Assembly (NCBI GenBank): GCA_038326615.1
Contig: JBBQKF010000102.1
Coordinates: 1 to 9,017, forward strand
Direction: 5' to 3'
Length of the DNA stretch: 9,017 nucleotides
DNA from: JBBQKF01 sp038326615
GTDB lineage: Bacteria > Bacillota > Clostridia > Saccharofermentanales > UBA5734
Part shown: positions 6,575-9,017 of the stretch, piece after piece
Layout of the letters: every line of letters begins with the position of its first letter
How positions within the stretch are numbered: position 1 is the first letter of the stretch
The notes under the pieces: generated by a model
Seen by the model: only the letters and a program-made list of their open reading frames with translations
Told to the model about the DNA's origin: nothing
The model's database searches: none
Program-made: the position numbers and the translations under genes

Positions 6575-6580
6575 AGGAGG
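6575..6580 (+). promoter_or_regulatory. Ribosome binding site fixing the lipoprotein start
   Basis: AGGAGG followed by TATT and ATG at 6585. The in-frame upstream start at 6546 would place 13 hydrophilic or mixed residues before the signal peptide and has no ribosome binding site. Confidence 0.9.
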
Positions 6581-6584
6581 TATT

Positions 6585-7889
6585 ATGAGTAGAAACATTA
6601 AAATCATGATAATATGCTTGGTTGTTTCAAGTTTTTTGATTCAAGTTACTGGTTGTTTTTCAAAACCGGTTGTTGAACCTGCTTATCCTGGCGATAAGGT
6701 TATAACAATTGGCGGGTGGGTAGCTCCACCTCCAGCTTTTATAAATAATGAAACATATAAGCAAGTTGCTGATAGTGGAATAAACTTGATCTATGGATTA
6801 TACGAGGGTGCAGATGCAAATGGGGTCAAAGCTCTTGAATTAGCAAAAGCAAATGGGATAAAATATCTAATGTATGATCGCTCACTTACAGGCATCCAGG
6901 AAGACGATTTTGATTTACTAGGGACACTGTTTGATTCATATAAAGATAAACCAGCGTTTGCTGGTAATTTGGTCACTGATGAACCTGGAGGAAATAAATT
7001 TGAACTTCTCGGGAAACTTCATGAAGTATACAAGAAACTTTTACCTGATAAATTATTTTATGTCAACTTGTTCCCCACTTATGCAACAGTTTCACAACGA
7101 GATGGATTATCATATAAAGAGTATATAGATTCGTTTATTTTAAAAGTAAAGCCAGAATTCGTATCTTTTGATTATTATCCCCTGATGACTCATGCCACCG
7201 AGGGCAACTATATCAAAGAAGATTATATGGCGAATCTTGAAATTGTAGCAAATGCAACAAAGAAGGCAAAAATACCATTTTGGTCATTTATTCAAGCTAT
7301 GAGCTTTACAGCTGCGGGTATGACAAACAGAGATGTAAACGAAGCAGATATTCGTTTTCAAGTTTATACAGAACTTGCATTTGGATCACAGGGGATTCAG
7401 TATTTCTGCTATTGGTCACCAGGAGAAGATGGTGCAGCACAATTTGGTAAAGCGATGATTGATGCAAAAGGTAACAAGACACCAACGTATGATGCGGTTA
7501 AAAATGTTAACAAAGAAATACTCGCGTTTGATAATGCTTACCTTAATTTTGAAAACAAAGGCGTTATGCTTTTCCCTAAAGACAATCTCCCAAATACCAT
7601 GTTTTTGGAAAGTCCATTGGAAAGTTTTGCACCAATTAAAACTGTTAATAGCGACCAGCCAATGATAGCAGGATGTTTTGAGGATAAAGACGGAAACCAG
7701 GCATTGATGATAGTAAATTATGGAGATCCTTCAACATCAAAGAGCAATAAAGTTAGCATTCAACTTAATGGCATAAGAGAAGTTTCTGCATATGACAAAG
7801 GTATTAAGAATCGGATTAAATTGACAAAAAACACATACGAAACAACATTAGAGCCTGGAGAAGGAAAATTTATTTTATTACTAAAGTAA
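6585..7889 (+). CDS. Lipoprotein with glycosidase-like TIM-barrel domain, family uncertain
   Basis: A 434-residue protein exported and lipid-anchored on the outer face of the membrane. The N terminus has a short basic start, a hydrophobic stretch (about 7-20) and lipobox VTGC with C24 as the lipidated residue. The body reads as an (alpha/beta)8 glycosidase-like domain: ITIGGW (40-45), SGINLIYGLY (64-73), GIKYLMYD (91-98), FAGNLVTDEPG (125-135), KLFYVNLFP (156-164), PEFVSFDYYPL (190-200), IPFWSFIQA (230-238) and GIQYFCYW (270-277). D132/E133 after the fourth strand is where clan GH-A enzymes carry the acid/base Glu; the nucleophile is not obvious (E263 or Q237 region). About 320-434 looks like a beta-rich C-terminal domain. 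I recognise the pattern as GH42/GH-A-like but cannot assign a family. It heads the unit with the solute-binding gene 31 bp downstream, suggesting a surface role in freeing or holding the transported glycan. Confidence 0.8.
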   Translation: MSRNIKIMIICLVVSSFLIQVTGCFSKPVVEPAYPGDKVITIGGWVAPPPAFINNETYKQVADSGINLIYGLYEGADANGVKALELAKANGIKYLMYDRSLTGIQEDDFDLLGTLFDSYKDKPAFAGNLVTDEPGGNKFELLGKLHEVYKKLLPDKLFYVNLFPTYATVSQRDGLSYKEYIDSFILKVKPEFVSFDYYPLMTHATEGNYIKEDYMANLEIVANATKKAKIPFWSFIQAMSFTAAGMTNRDVNEADIRFQVYTELAFGSQGIQYFCYWSPGEDGAAQFGKAMIDAKGNKTPTYDAVKNVNKEILAFDNAYLNFENKGVMLFPKDNLPNTMFLESPLESFAPIKTVNSDQPMIAGCFEDKDGNQALMIVNYGDPSTSKSNKVSIQLNGIREVSAYDKGIKNRIKLTKNTYETTLEPGEGKFILLLK

Positions 7890-7920
7890 GTAGAACCAAA
7901 TATTTTTAGAGGAGGTATTT

Positions 7921-9017
7921 ATGATCAGAAAAGCAATTTCTATTGCTCTCATGTTGATGCTAGTAGTAAGTTTGATGGCGTGTACAAAGACAACTGGCGT
8001 TTCATCATCAAACTCATCAACATCAATTCAGACACTCAAAATTTCATTTTTCAAAGGTGGTTTAGGTGATGAGTGGATTAAATCATTAGCTGCTCAATTT
8101 GAAAAGGAAAACAAAGGGGTTAAAGTCGTACTTGAAGGGGATCCTGCAATCACGGAGAAGATGGGACCTAGATTGGAATCCGGTTCTAATCTTCCAGACC
8201 TTGCGTTTATACTACAGACGAGCTGGCAGCGCTGGGGACTCAAAGGGTATCTTACTGACTTAACCGGTCTTTATAGTTCTGAAGTTGACAACGGGAAAAC
8301 ATTAAGTCAGAAATTACAGCCAGGTGACGCAAAGCTGGGATTGCTTCAAGGAAAATATTGGGTTGTACCTTGGACAGATGGAGCAACAGGTTTCGTGTAT
8401 AATTCAAAAATGTTTGAAGAAAATGGATGGACTATCCCAGCAACAGTTAAGGATTTATATGATCTTCTTCCTAAAATTAAAGCAAAAGGTATTGCTCCAT
8501 TTGCTTGGGGTGGGAAAGTAATTGGTTATTGGGACTTCCTTGTTAAAGGATGGTGGGCTCAATACGAGAGCGCAGCTGGTATTGAAACATATAAGGCAAT
8601 GGCCGGTCCTAAAGTTTATGCTCAAGAAGGAAGACTTAAAGCTCTTGAAGTTTTTGAAAAATTAATTCTTGACCCAACAAATTCGATTGAAGGTGCAAAC
8701 GGAATGGATCATATTCAGTCGCAAATGGCCTTCTTACAAGGCAAAGCAGCGATGATTCCGAATGGCGGATGGCTTGAAAATGAAATGAAAAATTCACTGC
8801 CAGCAGGATTTGTAATGAAAATGATGCCATTGCCATCAATCGATGGTGCTAAAGATCCTAAAGTTAATAGTACAATGGCAGGGGATTTTACAATTATTCC
8901 TGCAAAAGCAAAGAATGTTGAACTTGCTAAAAAGTTCATAATGTTTATGTCAAGAGACGATATGTTAAAGCTATTTACAGAAAAGTGTGGTTCTGTCAGA
9001 CCTTTTCAGTATGATCC
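7921..9017 (+). CDS. Sugar ABC transporter solute-binding lipoprotein, family 1 (3' end outside window)
   Basis: The frame is open from ATG at 7921, preceded by AGAGGAGG (7908-7915) and a 5-nt spacer, to the window end (365 codons). The product is a family 1 extracellular solute-binding protein (SBP_bac_1), which captures a sugar or oligosaccharide and delivers it to an ABC permease. A lipoprotein signal ends in LMAC, with C21 as the anchor; a Ser/Thr/Asn-rich linker (about 23-37) leads to the mature fold. Recognisable parts are LKISFFKGGLGDEWIKSLAAQFEKEN (N-lobe entry), NLPDLAFI, GKYWVVPWTDGATGFVYNSKMFEENGW (hinge region), FLQGKAAMIPNGGWLENE and MAGDFTIIPAKAKNVELAKKFI. Aromatic residues such as W103, W106, the WVVPW stretch and W210, W211 fit a sugar-stacking site. 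No promoter is visible in the 31-bp gap, so it is probably co-transcribed with the lipoprotein gene. Permease genes are expected downstream. Confidence 0.93.
   Translation, partial: MIRKAISIALMLMLVVSLMACTKTTGVSSSNSSTSIQTLKISFFKGGLGDEWIKSLAAQFEKENKGVKVVLEGDPAITEKMGPRLESGSNLPDLAFILQTSWQRWGLKGYLTDLTGLYSSEVDNGKTLSQKLQPGDAKLGLLQGKYWVVPWTDGATGFVYNSKMFEENGWTIPATVKDLYDLLPKIKAKGIAPFAWGGKVIGYWDFLVKGWWAQYESAAGIETYKAMAGPKVYAQEGRLKALEVFEKLILDPTNSIEGANGMDHIQSQMAFLQGKAAMIPNGGWLENEMKNSLPAGFVMKMMPLPSIDGAKDPKVNSTMAGDFTIIPAKAKNVELAKKFIMFMSRDDMLKLFTEKCGSVRPFQYD

Larger units (their letters stand above)
6265..6584. promoter_or_regulatory. Divergent control region between GH78-like and lipoprotein genes
   Basis: A 320-bp, very A/T-rich gap with no credible gene. 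It holds a promoter candidate for each direction, two ROK-operator-like dyads (6292-6314 and 6473-6489), a phased array of dyad elements (6336-6405), and ATATGTGCA (6451-6459) matched by TGCACATAT (6524-6532) in inverted orientation. This density of symmetric elements points to several regulators or a looping arrangement acting on both transcription units (inference). Confidence 0.65.

Noticed and set aside
6419..6607. 62-codon minus-strand frame with hydrophobic content in the divergent region
   Set aside because: It overlaps the lipoprotein start and promoter elements, has no ribosome binding site, and its hydrophobicity follows from A/T-rich sequence opposite a signal peptide.

Overview
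The window looks like chromosomal DNA of a low-G+C Firmicute, probably a saccharolytic clostridium. The evidence is A/T-rich sequence (roughly one third G+C by eye), strong AGGAGG-type ribosome binding sites 4-6 nt before most starts, lipoproteins with short Gram-positive-type signal peptides, and a gene set typical of clostridial sugar-utilisation loci. The species cannot be named from sequence alone.

Layout. (i) 2-1315 (+) is the 3' part of a DEAD-box RNA helicase of the RhlE type. It is cut by the window edge and carries an unusual Asn-rich insert of about 86 residues between motifs I and Ia. (ii) 1316-1409 is a short convergent gap dominated by a long imperfect palindrome with an alternative overlapping hairpin. 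(iii) 1410-2432 (-) encodes a protein of the uroporphyrinogen-decarboxylase/corrinoid methyltransferase superfamily, of the kind seen as an orphan in sugar loci. (iv) 2433-2750 is a divergent promoter region with an operator-like inverted repeat. (v) 2751-3962 (+) encodes a ROK-family transcription regulator. (vi) 4078-6264 (-) encodes a cytoplasmic GH78-like (alpha-L-rhamnosidase superfamily) enzyme. (vii) 6265-6584 is a second divergent control region with promoters on both strands, ROK-operator-like repeats and a dyad array with a 15-bp period. (viii) 6585-7889 (+) encodes a lipoprotein with a glycosidase-like (probable TIM-barrel) body. It is followed 31 bp later by (ix) 7921-9017 (+), a family 1 sugar ABC transporter solute-binding lipoprotein that runs off the window.

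Reading as a system (inference): from 1410 onward this is one carbohydrate-utilisation locus. A surface lipoprotein may act on or recognise a glycan. The solute-binding protein would deliver oligosaccharides to an ABC permease, probably encoded just beyond the right edge. The cytoplasmic GH78-like enzyme would then remove a terminal sugar, and the ROK protein would sense a sugar and control both divergent promoter regions. An identical 12-base string, GTTAATAAAGTT, occurs in both regions, inside dyads next to promoter candidates. The role of the URO-D-fold protein is open; an O-demethylase for methylated sugars is a speculative possibility. The least ordinary elements are the GH78-like enzyme with Gln where I expect the catalytic acid, the lipoprotein of no family I can name, the phased dyad array at 6336-6405, and the helicase insert.
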